A stretch of 34,862 bases of DNA, taken from NCBI GenBank assembly GCA_963693365.1, contig CAVNZM010000042.1:1-34862 (forward strand), written 5' to 3'. The stretch comes from Amoebidium appalachense (Eukaryota; Ichthyosporea). Position 1 is the first letter of the stretch; the number at the start of each line of letters is the position of its first letter. Positions 1 to 8,727 of the stretch are shown here, one piece after another. The notes beneath the pieces are model-generated. The model made no database searches. It saw only the letters and a program-made list of their open reading frames with translations, and was not told where the DNA came from. Position numbers and translations under genes: made by a program.

Positions 1-177
1 AATCGATATTACAATACACAATTAATGCCGATACAACACGATTACAAGTATACAAGCATATCGGAGATCGATGCTACACTTTACATAATAGGAGTGTGGC
101 ATTTACACTAAGCATATGAACTCAAACATAACACAAACTGAGAAGATCTTACCATATGTAAATATAACGTGTTACAA
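1..177. other. AT-rich sequence abutting the truncated copia RT
   Basis: This stretch is visibly AT-rich and shows no copia homology. The copia reverse transcriptase stops matching its family just right of it, after the residues QPPGFV. I infer that it is the flank of a truncated insertion or a later insertion into the element. On the minus strand it holds GTAAGATC, which resembles a 5' splice site, but no intron can be shown. I see no gene in it. Confidence 0.5.
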
Positions 178-2294
178 CAGTTGACGAAGCCAGGGGGCTG
201 CTCAATGTAGATGGTCTCGTTGACGGTGCCGTTGAGGAATGCTGTGTTGACGTCGATGTGGCGCAGAGGCAGACCTTGGGCCACGGAGGTAGCCAAAACC
301 AGCCGGATGGTAGCCAGCGCAGCCACAGGTGACTCGGTGACGAAATAGTCCTGGCCAGGCTGCTGGTAGTTGCCCCGGGCCACAAGCCGGGCCTTGAAAG
401 CAGTGACGTTGCCGACGTTGTCCTGCTTGACCGTAAAGACCCAGCCGACCGGAATGACAGTGGAGCCATCCTCTGGACGGGGCACAAGGGTGAAGGTGCC
501 GTTGTCTTCCAGGGCCTTGAGCTCACGGTGTGCAGCCTCCTCCCATTTCAGACGCTGGGGACTCTTGAGTGCAGCCCGGACAGTCTTGGGGACAACAATG
601 GTGGAAGCCTTGATGGGTGTTGATGCAGGAGCCGTAGCCTGGGAGGCAAGGGGGGCCGTAGCAGCAGCCACGTTGGCAGTCGGGCCTCGACGTTGGTCGT
701 TGTACACAGCGCCACTACGGGTCGTCCGGGGGAGCCGATGTGCAGGCTCGGGCAGGATCAGAATGTCCAATTGATCACTCGGCGCTGTCCCATTGGCTGA
801 CAGACGAGACGAATCAGATTGCTGATCATTCCGGACGATGTGATTGGCTGGCTGATTTGACGAATCAGATGACTCCAAAAAATGATGAATTGCCGGTGCG
901 GTCGACCAATCAGATGGGACATCACGGAGGGGGTGCAGAATAGCAGCCTCGTCGAACTGCACGTCACGGCTGACGGTCATCTTGTGTGCTGCTGGAATCC
1001 AGACCTTGTAGCCCTTGATGTTAGGAGGGTAGCCCACGAAGATGCCCTTGACGGCACGAGGCGCCAGTTTCGGTGTATCCTGTTGATGGACGTAGCAGGG
1101 AGAGCCCCAGACACGGAGCCGGCTGTAGTCGGGAGGAATGCCGGTCCACAGCAGGGCGGGAGACGATTGGCTGCCGGTGGCTCGCGACGGGAGCATGTTG
1201 CGTATAAAAGCCGCGGTCACAGCTGCCTCGGCCCAGAATCCCACCGGAAGGCCGGACTGCTGCAGGAGTGCCCGAACCATGTCGAGGAGGGTCCGGTTCA
1301 GTCGTTCGGCAGTCCCATTCTGTTGAGGAGAGCCGGTGGTAGTGATCTGATGGCGAATGCCGTGCTCACGGTTGTAGTCCCCGAAGGCCGTGCCCATGTA
1401 CTCGCCCCCCCCGTCGGACTGAAACACCTGCATGGGAACACCGTGTTGGGTAACCGCCGCCTTGTGGTACGTCACATATGCAGCCAGTGTGTCCGACTTC
1501 TTGACGAGGGGCACGGCCGTGGTGTGGCCGGTGAAGTCGTCGTGGAACGTCGCCAAGTACTGAGCACCACCGATCGCGGGAGGGAAGGGGCCGCTGATGT
1601 CGCTGTGAACCTTGGCTAGGACCCGGGGAGCTTGGCTGGTTGATTCGGAGAAGGCAACACGGTGGGCTTTGCCGAGGGCACAGGGCTCACACACACCCGG
1701 AGACTTGGCACCGCCACCCACCAACAGGCCTGCAGACTTGATGACCGAGCGTACAGCGTCAATGCCAGCATGGCCCAGACGGTAGTGCCACGTGTTGAGG
1801 TCGGCAGTAACCTTGAGGATACGCGGAGCAGTGGTGGTTTGGGCGTCCGGGGTTGTGTCCGCGCGCAGAAGAGACACCGCCATGTGGTACAGCTTGGTGC
1901 CGACAGCCGAGCCGGTGGCCAGAATTTGATCGCCGTAGCACAACTTAACGCCGCCGCGGGTGTCAAAGCGGGGTAAAACGCCGTTGGTAGATGCCGTGAA
2001 CACACTGATGAGAGTGTCGGGGATGGAGGGCACGTAGAGTACATCCGTCAGCTGATGCACCGCAGTAACGCCGTCGATGGTGCTGGAAAAGAACACGTCG
2101 CCCACCCCAAGCACTGCACATGCACCCTTGTCGGCTACTTGGACCGTGGAGTAAGGCGCCGCACGCATGTTGACGAACACATCGGGCCGGGGGCACACAT
2201 GGTCAGTGGCTCCAGAGTCGAGGAGCACCTTGTTGGTGCCACAGTCGTTGCTAGACATGAGGAAAGCCCGGGGAGCGGCAGCCCCCCCTTGCAC
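108..2294 (-). CDS. pol: Copia Pol: protease, integrase, partial reverse transcriptase
   Basis: Polyprotein that matures Gag, integrates cDNA and copies element RNA. Numbering from the GTG at 2294: protease motif DSGA at 26-29; GAG-pre-integrase HHCC zinc site H170, H175, C202, C205; integrase catalytic triad D232, D294, E330; a long variable linker; then the RT N-terminus with the first catalytic Asp in HIDVNTAFLNG. The YVDD box is absent because homology ends after QPPGFV near position 178; the last codons to 108 are read-through into unrelated DNA. There is no ATG at the start. The frame overlaps gag across a G7 run (C7 at 2282-2288 on the plus strand), so expression by frameshift there is likely. 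The product cannot be a working RT. Confidence 0.88.
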   Translation of the reverse strand: MQGGAAAPRAFLMSSNDCGTNKVLLDSGATDHVCPRPDVFVNMRAAPYSTVQVADKGACAVLGVGDVFFSSTIDGVTAVHQLTDVLYVPSIPDTLISVFTASTNGVLPRFDTRGGVKLCYGDQILATGSAVGTKLYHMAVSLLRADTTPDAQTTTAPRILKVTADLNTWHYRLGHAGIDAVRSVIKSAGLLVGGGAKSPGVCEPCALGKAHRVAFSESTSQAPRVLAKVHSDISGPFPPAIGGAQYLATFHDDFTGHTTAVPLVKKSDTLAAYVTYHKAAVTQHGVPMQVFQSDGGGEYMGTAFGDYNREHGIRHQITTTGSPQQNGTAERLNRTLLDMVRALLQQSGLPVGFWAEAAVTAAFIRNMLPSRATGSQSSPALLWTGIPPDYSRLRVWGSPCYVHQQDTPKLAPRAVKGIFVGYPPNIKGYKVWIPAAHKMTVSRDVQFDEAAILHPLRDVPSDWSTAPAIHHFLESSDSSNQPANHIVRNDQQSDSSRLSANGTAPSDQLDILILPEPAHRLPRTTRSGAVYNDQRRGPTANVAAATAPLASQATAPASTPIKASTIVVPKTVRAALKSPQRLKWEEAAHRELKALEDNGTFTLVPRPEDGSTVIPVGWVFTVKQDNVGNVTAFKARLVARGNYQQPGQDYFVTESPVAALATIRLVLATSVAQGLPLRHIDVNTAFLNGTVNETIYIEQPPGFVNCCNTLYLHMVRSSQFVLCLSSYA

Positions 2295-3343
2295 TGTGCC
2301 GTAGTGTGGGTAGTAGAGGCAGGGTGGTTGATGCAGGACCCAGGCGGGAGGGGACCACCCTTAGGTTTGCGGCCGTTGGCACGGTTGCCCCCCTTGCACA
2401 TGGCGGTAGTGTGACTGGTAGACAGTGGGTGGTTGACGCAGGAACCCTTGGGGTAGGTGCTGGCACGGTTGTTGCCAGAGTTGCTGTGTTGGCCGTTGCC
2501 GTTGGGGCACTGAGACTTGATGTGGCCTGGTTTGCCGCAGCCGTGGCAGATGACAGGTTGAGGAGCCCGTGTGGTGAAGGCGGCCGGCCCGGAGCTGGTA
2601 GTCACACGTGCACGTGGGTGGCTGGTCTCATATGCCCGTAGCTGTTGGAGGAGGCCCATTACGGTAGGCTTGGGTGTCATCTTGTAGGCAATGACAGGCA
2701 TTTCGTAGTAAGGCACCTTGCCGAGGTCGTTGGTGAGCTTGGTCAGCACTTGAGCATCACCAATTTGTGTGCCGTAATCGGCCAGGCGCCGCACGTAGCC
2801 GCGGAGCTTCATGGCGTATTTCGTCGCGGTGTCCGTAGGTTCAGGCGTAGAATTCATGTACAGCCCGATAAGGTCGTACTGATTGGCCTCAGATTGCTCC
2901 AGGTAGTGGGCAGATAGGGCCGACCATATCTCCGCAGGTGTGGTGGTGCGTGTTAACCCTAGGATACAACGCACGTCAACCGAGAGTGCTTGCCACAGGT
3001 AGGAACGGGCAGTGTCGACCTGTTCACGGGTAGCCGGGTGCTCCGTACTGGGCGCGATGGTGTGGAGAAGACCAGCACCAGAAAGCTGGACATACATGGT
3101 TTCGGCCCATGTGTGGTAGTCCGTGCCTGAATCATTATCAATGCCAGTGAAGAGAGGGATGTCGACCTTGAACTTGATGGAATCATTACGTGAGGGGCCC
3201 ATAACCCTGTTGGACATCGTGTTCATAGAAGCTAGTTCTAGTGCACGTTGTTCCTTCTGTAAGTCAGAAATGATTGCATCTTGTGAGGCCAACCTCTGCT
3301 CCAGTAGTTGGACTAGTTGCTGCAACTGTAAGTTGTCAGACAT
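2135..3343 (-). CDS. gag: Copia Gag polyprotein with zinc knuckle
   Basis: Structural protein of the virus-like particle. It starts at the ATG at 3343. Residues 1-40 are a Gln/Leu-rich coiled coil, residues about 55-240 match the UBN2/retrotran_gag type seen in copia elements (LFTG, YHTWAETMYVQL, then helical segments), and C266-x2-C269-x4-H274-x4-C279 is a canonical CCHC knuckle. Two further 20-residue repeats, at about 300-319 and 335-354, share a C-x2-NHP-STxHTTA-x-CKGG pattern that could bind metal. True Gag probably ends near residue 354 at the G7 run; the remaining 48 residues overlap pol in another frame. The sequence SNRVMGP (44-50) recurs in the tandem repeats to the right. Confidence 0.85.
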   Translation of the reverse strand: MSDNLQLQQLVQLLEQRLASQDAIISDLQKEQRALELASMNTMSNRVMGPSRNDSIKFKVDIPLFTGIDNDSGTDYHTWAETMYVQLSGAGLLHTIAPSTEHPATREQVDTARSYLWQALSVDVRCILGLTRTTTPAEIWSALSAHYLEQSEANQYDLIGLYMNSTPEPTDTATKYAMKLRGYVRRLADYGTQIGDAQVLTKLTNDLGKVPYYEMPVIAYKMTPKPTVMGLLQQLRAYETSHPRARVTTSSGPAAFTTRAPQPVICHGCGKPGHIKSQCPNGNGQHSNSGNNRASTYPKGSCVNHPLSTSHTTAMCKGGNRANGRKPKGGPLPPGSCINHPASTTHTTAQCKGGLPLPGLSSCLATTVAPTRCSSTLEPLTMCAPGPMCSSTCVRRLTPRSK

Positions 3344-3667
3344 AGTGTCGTGTATGATGGGTAACTTGTCTATGTGTTTTGTGCACTGAAAACGACAGTA
3401 GAAAAGTGTAAATCAAACGTTCTGCTTCCCATGTTTGTGACATGGGAGGCACTGCTTTATATAGTCGTTGGCCACCTCATGGTGGCCTCGTGTGCACCCT
3501 GGTGGTGGGCCATGTACAGCATGGCCGAAAAGAGAGCACAATGAAAACAAGTCGTTAAAGATATAAAAGTTAACTGTGCACGTTGAGTGGCTAGTTAACT
3601 TGCACTAAAGCACACAAATAAACGTGTTTAACACACCAATTGCAGTTAAACGTAAATCTTACTTCAC
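3344..3667 (-). promoter_or_regulatory. Copia 5' leader/LTR region with TATA box and three hairpins
   Basis: On the minus strand CGACTATATAAAG (3455-3467) is a TATA box about 110 nt upstream of the gag ATG. Three perfect 7-bp inverted repeats with short loops lie in series at 3428-3446 (CCCATGT/ACATGGG), 3470-3487 (GGCCACC/GGTGGCC) and 3508-3526 (GGCCATG/CATGGCC). The first would fall in the transcript leader and the others upstream of the TATA box. Exact LTR ends are not visible. Confidence 0.5.
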
Positions 3668-3996
3668 ACAACTAAAAATATTCTGAGAATATCCGGGAAT
3701 AAAGCACACTACCACTCTAAGAATAGAATCCTGTGGCAAATATAGACATGACTGTTGGAGTGCAGACTTACGCTCACTCCACAATATGTGTATGTTAGCT
3801 TTACAATTGGTTCCGTGTACACAGACACACGCTGACACTCGATCACCACATGCACATCTGCATAGTTGAGGAATGTTGCCAATTGTGTTTTGACTGCAAA
3901 CGATTGGTTCACTGGTCCCAGAGATCTCTAAATGAAAGTAACCAATCCGATTAGCACCTGGCATCCGGATTACATTCCAGACTGCTGCCCCACGGG

Positions 3997-4004
3997 TATA
4001 TAAG
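3997..4004 (+). promoter_or_regulatory. TATA box, tandem unit 1
   Basis: TATATAAG preceded by CCAAT at 3942-3946 and ATTGG at 3902-3906. A start about 25-30 nt downstream would fall at the edge of the 13-bp repeat array. Confidence 0.55.
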
Positions 4005-4026
4005 CCACGTCTCTGCCAGGTGCAGA

Positions 4027-4101
4027 CATGGAGTTCAGACATGGAGTTCAGTCATGGAGTTCAGTCATGGAGTTCAGTCATGGAGTTCAGTCATGGAGTT
4101 A
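4027..4101. repeat. 13-bp minisatellite, array 1 (6 units)
   Basis: Six head-to-tail copies of CATGGAGTTCAG followed by A or T; the last copy degenerates to CATGGAGTTAAC. Every unit carries an ATG. Confidence 0.95.
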
Positions 4102-4728
4102 ACACACTGAAAGCAGTAAAAAACGGGTCAGCGCCCAAGCGCGCCACGACGACCCTAGTCACAGCGGACTCTACTTCCAACAGGGTTATGGGCCCAGACA
4201 CGACACCGCGGCCTCTAACTTCACGTCCCCTACGACGCCTTGAACGGAGGAGCCAGAACCCGACTTCTAGGCTGTACCCTACACCCGCGAGCGTATTTCC
4301 GTGAAGTAGAGACTTTCGCTTCCACAAACTCCATCCGCAGCAGCCTGCGACATCAACGTCAAGTATTCCACTTCATTGGCGGGGCAAGCACCACAGTGGA
4401 ATGCACACCCCGGTCTACCCTGCAAGTAGCCACACTCACTCTCTCTTCTCTAGTGGTGTGTACACTTCTCCAATTGGGTAGGGGTGTTGGAGTGCAGACT
4501 TACGCTCACTCCACAATATGTGTATGTTAGCTTTACAATTGGTTCCGTGTACACAGACACACACTGACACTCGATCACCACATGCACATCTGCATAGTTG
4601 AGGAATGTTGCCAATTGTGTTTTGACTGCAAACGATTGGTTCACTGGTCCCAGAGATCTCTAAATGAAAGTAACCAATCCGATTAGCGCCTGGCATCCGG
4701 ATTACATTCCAGACTGCTGCCCCACGGG

Positions 4729-4736
4729 TATATAAA
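4729..4736 (+). promoter_or_regulatory. TATA box, tandem unit 2
   Basis: TATATAAA in the same context as unit 1, about 30 nt before the second minisatellite array. Confidence 0.55.
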
Positions 4737-4758
4737 CCACGGCTCTGCCAGGTGCAGA

Positions 4759-4976
4759 AATGGAGTTCAGTCATGGAGTTCAGACATGGAGTTCAGTCAT
4801 GGAGTTCAGTCCAGGTGCAGAAATGGAGTTCAGTCATGGAGTTCAGACATGGAGTTCAGTCATGGAGTTCAGTCATGGAGTTCAGTCATGGAGTTCAGTC
4901 ATGGAGTTCAGACATGGAGTTCAGACATGGAGTTCAGACATGGAGTTCAGTCATGGAGTTCAGTCATGGAGTTAAC
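4759..4976. repeat. 13-bp minisatellite, array 2 (about 16 units)
   Basis: The 13-bp unit of array 1, expanded to about 16 copies. One 24-bp irregular step near 4799-4822 re-copies the CCAGGTGCAGAA sequence that precedes the array, which suggests slippage or unequal exchange. Confidence 0.95.
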
Positions 4977-5603
4977 ACACTGAAAGCAGTAAAAAAAACG
5001 GGTCAGCGCCCAAGCGCGCCACGACGACCCTAGTCACAGCGGACTCTACTTCCAACAGGGTTATGGGCCCAGACACGACACCGCGGCCTCTAACTTCACG
5101 TCCCCTACGACGCCTTGAACGGAGGAGCCAGAAACCGACTTCTAGGCTGTACCCTACACCCGCGAGCGTATTTCCGTGAAGTAGAGACTTTCGCTTCCAC
5201 AAACTCCATCCGCAGCAGCCTGCGACATCAACGTCAAGTATTCCACTTCATTGGCGGGGCACGCACCACAGTGGAATGCACACCCCGGTCTACCCTGCAA
5301 GCAGCCACACTCACTCTCTCTTCTCTAGTGGTGTGTACACTTCTCCAATTGGGTAGGGGTGTTGGAGTGCAGACTTACGCTCACTCCACAATATGTGTAT
5401 GTTAGCTTTACAATTGGTTCCGTGTACACAGACACACGCTGACACTCGATCACCACATGCACATCTGCATAGTTGAGGAATGTTGCCAATTGTGTTTTGA
5501 CTGCAAACGATTGGTTCACTGGTCCCAGAGATCTCTAAATGAAAGTAACCAATCCGATTAGCACCTGGCATCCGGATTACATTCCAGACTGCTGCCCCAC
5601 GGG

Positions 5604-5611
5604 TATATAAG
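5604..5611 (+). promoter_or_regulatory. TATA box, tandem unit 3
   Basis: TATATAAG in the same context as unit 1. Confidence 0.55.
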
Positions 5612-5633
5612 CCACGTCTCTGCCAGGTGCAGA

Positions 5634-5710
5634 CATGGAGTTCAGACATGGAGTTCAGTCATGGAGTTCAGTCATGGAGTTCAGTCATGGAGTTCAGTCA
5701 TGGAGTTAAC
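5634..5710. repeat. 13-bp minisatellite, array 3 (6 units)
   Basis: Six copies with the same A/T order at the variable base as array 1, so units 1 and 3 look like close duplicates. Confidence 0.95.
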
Positions 5711-5790
5711 ACACTGAAAGCAGTAAAAAACGGGTCAGCGCCCAAGCGCGCCACGACGACCCTAGTCACAGCGGACTCTACTTCCAACAA

Positions 5791-5982
5791 TGACATCATC
5801 TGAACCGGGAATATTAATTAATGAGCACAATTAGCACGTTGCTAGTGAAGCTCGTCATTGGTACAGTTTTGGCTCAAACATATAACTACCATATATGAAT
5901 ATGACCGTAAACAAAAGCTCTATGCACTCGAGTGAGTGTTGAAACAATTATTCAATTGCTCAGAAACTTTCTCTAACAGACA
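5791..5982. other. Junction between tandem repeat and DIRS element
   Basis: Unique, AT-rich sequence. The third tandem unit stops at TTCCAACA, exactly where units 1 and 2 continue with GGGTTATGGGCCC. DIRS gag is already mid-domain soon after, so the DIRS 5' end is missing. I see no gene here. A perfect 7-bp hairpin (GGAGTAC/GTACTCC) lies just inside the element at 5993-6010. Confidence 0.5.
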
Positions 5983-6594
5983 TTGCTAGCCGGGAGTACC
6001 AGTGTACTCCAACAACCCGTTCCCCTGCGTTCAATCGTCATTTGGATCCAAGCTTGGACCCATTACATGGCCGCCAAGCACCACCTCGGCCTCCCCACGG
6101 ACAAAGACGTACTTTGGACTCAGCACATCACTCGCCTCAGCACCCGATACCCGTGGGCCCAGATCCACAACTATGACGTATACGCCCGCACCGTTGCCCA
6201 TCAGCAGGGTCGGGCTCCGATCGAGTGTCCCAACCTGCTCGCCCAACTCCACCAGGATCTCCTCCTGCCACCCACTCTGCTCATCCCGGACGCATGTCAG
6301 CGCTGTGGCTTCCCCGATCACCCCAGCGCGGCCTGCCCCATGTACCCCAAGCCCGGCTGTGGTCTTGACGGCTTTAAGCCGCCCTACAAGCCCGGCGGGG
6401 GTCAAACCCCTAACCGCCCTGGCCCGCAACCCGGCCCGGCAAAACCGGCCCGACCCGTGGATCTACCCGCGACGCACTGCAGGAATTTCCACATTAACGG
6501 TCGGTCCTGCGCTAAGCACCCCTGCCCCTTCTCCCACGTGTGCCCGCTCTGCTCTGGCACACACCCCCGCAAAGACTGCAAGCACAATGCCTAG
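5983..6594 (+). CDS. gag: DIRS Gag-like protein, 5'-truncated
   Basis: Nucleocapsid-like protein of the DIRS element. The open frame begins with TTG at 5983; the first ATG is at 6067. The first residues (IQAWTHYMAAKHHLGLP, then TRYPWAQIHNYDVYAR) resemble the middle of DIRS gag proteins, so the N-terminal part is lost. The C-terminus is Pro/Gly-rich and ends in a Cys/His cluster (CRNFHINGRSC, then a Cys-rich CPxCSG-H pattern) typical of DIRS gag zinc fingers. It ends at a TAG in the same frame as the downstream RT. Confidence 0.75.
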   Translation: MLAGSTSVLQQPVPLRSIVIWIQAWTHYMAAKHHLGLPTDKDVLWTQHITRLSTRYPWAQIHNYDVYARTVAHQQGRAPIECPNLLAQLHQDLLLPPTLLIPDACQRCGFPDHPSAACPMYPKPGCGLDGFKPPYKPGGGQTPNRPGPQPGPAKPARPVDLPATHCRNFHINGRSCAKHPCPFSHVCPLCSGTHPRKDCKHNA

Positions 6595-6978
6595 TCTACG
6601 CGCACACCCACACACACAGCTAGAACATAGGGGTTAGGAGCTAGGACACACGAGTACAGGGAAACGGAGCTCGGGAGCACGGGCCAATAGGGCTGAGTAC
6701 AAAATTTCGCAGGCCAACTACGGCGCCCGCGCGCGTCAAGAATAAATGTCCCTACACAAAGACGTTTATTCTGGCCACTGCACATAATTTTACTCCCCCC
6801 CCCCCCCATCCCACGAGCCTCCCCCCCCCCCCTTACACTCACCTAGCACTCCCTCCCCCCCCCCCCCTTCTTCTACCTCTGTGTCCGCCCACACCCCCGC
6901 GTGCTCGGGCACATTCCCCTGCACAGGGCCCCGCTGCCCTCCCTGCACCCTCACCTGGGCCCAGCTGCCCTACTCTGA
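6595..6978 (+). other. Gag-RT spacer of the DIRS element, C-rich
   Basis: No clear gene. It holds an AATAAA-like string near 6740 and three C runs between 6794 and 6867. An open frame in another register exists only because the sequence is Pro-coding. The RT frame opens after a TGA at 6976. Confidence 0.5.
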
Positions 6979-6993
6979 CCCCCCGGGGCCCTG

Positions 6994-7044
<51 letters not shown>

Positions 7045-8727
7045 CTGCCGGGATCTCCCCAAGGGTGCCCCACCCTTGCTAACCACCCCTTCCCCCGAGG
7101 CTCAGACCCGGAGGCCCGCCCGCTGCCCCAGCACCACATTGACACCTCCCGCCTCCGGGAACTGCTGGCCTCCTACCCAGACCAATCATTCGCCGCACAA
7201 CTCCTCCACGATGTCGAATTCGGCGTCGACATCGGCTATCGCGGCCCCTCCACCTCTCGGGTGGGCCCCAACCTACCCACCACCCCGGAGGCAGCTGCCG
7301 CTATCACGGCGGATATTGCCAAAGAAGTCGCCCTCGGCCACCTGCGCGGCCCCCTCCCCCCGGCCCAATTCTTTGACGAATTTCCGGTCCACCGCTCCTC
7401 CCCCATCGGCGCCGTTACCAAGAAAGGGAACCCCCCCAAGTACCGTCGAATCCACCACCTCTCCTGGCCCCGGGGTAGCAGTGTCAATGACAGCATCACC
7501 TACCCCGACGAACTTCAGTACATTCGCGCCCGGGATGTCACCCAGCTCATTCTCGACGCAGGCCCCGGCTGCTACATGGCCGTGGCAGATGTGCAGGCTG
7601 CCTTCCGGCACATGCCCATCCGACCAGAAGACCACCACTTAATGGCATTCAAATGGCAGGGGCATTTTTACGTTGAAACCAGACTGCCCTTCGGCCTGAA
7701 ATCTAGCCCAGCCATCTGGGAACGGATCGCGGCCACCCTACAGTGGCTGGCACACCAGCACGGTATTACCCTCATCCGCCACTACGTAGACGACTGGATT
7801 ATAGTCGCCCCCACACAAGAGCAGTGCCAACGTCACCTATCCACCTTCCTGCAACTCTGCCGAGAGCTGCACATTGCCATCTCCGAAGACAAGATGCAGG
7901 GCCCGGCTACCCGTGTCGTCTTCATCGGTATCGAATTCGACTCCATCGCCATGGAGGCACGAATCCCGGCTTCCAAGCTCTCGGACCTACTCGACCTCAC
8001 TTCCCACCCAAAGCCCACCATCACCATTCGGGACCTCCAGTCCCTCCTCGGCAAACTCACCTGGTGTGCCCAGCTGGTCCCCCCCGGGAGGGCCTTCTCC
8101 CAGCGCCTATGGGCCCTTCTCCGGACCCACCCACACCTTGCCGGCCACCACCACATACGACTGACTGCTGCCGCCCGGGCCGACATAGCCGAATGGCACC
8201 AGTTCCTCACATCATGGAATGGGGTGCACCTCATCACACCCCCCACATACACCACCCTGGCCACCGATGCTGCCGGATCGGTGGGTCTAGGAGGCCACTG
8301 GCTCGACCAATGGTTCTTCATGCCCTGGTCCCCCTCCACCCAAGCCCTCTATGCTCATGAGGGTAAACTCGGTTCTTCCGTCATCGAACTCCTGGCCATC
8401 GCAGCCGCCGTGGCCCTCTGGGCCCCCTCCTGGTCCACCCACCATGTCCGTATTTTATGCGACAACACGGGTGCTGTGTCTGACCTGCACTCCCGGTCTT
8501 CCCCCCACCCCGTGATGGCCAAACTTATTCGGTTCATCACCCGCATGGAAATGCAATACCAATTTACGTTACAGGCATCCTACCTACCAGGACCCCTCAA
8601 CCATCTGGCCGATGCCATTTCTCGTAACCAACTTCCCCGGGCCCGACGACTCCGACCTTCCCTGCAACCGGAGCCCTGCCCCTTCCCCTCCTGGGTCCAC
8701 GAGTTCCTATCCCTTCCCTTGGGCTAA
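6979..8727 (+). CDS. DIRS reverse transcriptase-RNase H
   Basis: RNA-directed DNA polymerase with RNase H. The frame is open from 6979, after a TGA, but has no ATG before the RT domain, so the start is unknown; it may be made by stop read-through from gag, which is in the same frame. A 47-base C run (6997-7043) encodes Pro near its start. DIRS-type N-terminal motifs precede RT (VEFGVDIGYRGPS, then PAQFFDEFPVHRSSPIGAV). RT motif A is GCYMAVADVQAAFR, the catalytic box YVDD is at 7783-7794, and LPFGLKSSPAIWER is the family B box. RNase H follows (TLATDAAGSVGLGGHW, then the acidic LCDNTGAV and PGPLNHLADAISR). It ends with TAA just before a 23-base C run. Confidence 0.9.
6997..7043 (+). repeat. 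C47 homopolymer inside the DIRS RT frame
   Basis: An uninterrupted run of 47 C, read as polyproline in the RT frame. Length is likely unstable and uncertain in assembly. Confidence 0.9.

Larger units (their letters stand above)
178..3667 (-). mobile_element. Ty1/copia LTR retrotransposon, 3'-truncated
   Basis: Gag (with a zinc knuckle), protease, integrase and the start of reverse transcriptase follow in copia order (PR-INT-RT) on the minus strand. The element loses the rest of RT, RNase H and the 3' LTR at about position 178. The right boundary is approximate: a promoter-like segment with a TATA box upstream of gag is taken as part of the 5' LTR and leader, but no second LTR is in the window to define its ends. 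Confidence 0.85.
3754..5790. repeat. Three tandem promoter-bearing units (about 0.73, 0.88 and 0.43 kb)
   Basis: The segment starting GTTGGAGTGCAGAC recurs at 3754, 4486 and 5361, near-identical each time. Periods are 732 and 875 bp; the 143-bp difference corresponds to eleven 13-bp minisatellite units, with a small interruption in the second array. The third unit breaks off at about 5790. Each unit has inverted CCAAT boxes, a TATA box (3997, 4729, 5604), a 13-bp minisatellite about 30 nt after the TATA, and (units 1 and 2) a stretch with SNRVMGP-coding DNA shared with copia gag. No convincing gene lies inside; open frames here differ between units and come from the repeats. Near-identity suggests recent tandem duplication. 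Confidence 0.9.

Noticed and set aside
140-180. Intron in copia pol starting at GTAAGATC
   Set aside because: The donor-like string is real, but no acceptor or RT continuation is in the window, and homology stops before it.
882-1619. 245-aa plus-strand ORF antisense to copia pol
   Set aside because: Shadow of the integrase coding strand; no family features.
3659-5649. Minus-strand ORFs of 64-127 aa repeated in the tandem units
   Set aside because: Open only because the DNA unit is repeated; overlap the promoter elements and change length between units, with no motif.
4027-5710. CRISPR-like array impression of the 13-bp repeats
   Set aside because: Units are adjacent without spacers, too short, and the context is eukaryotic.
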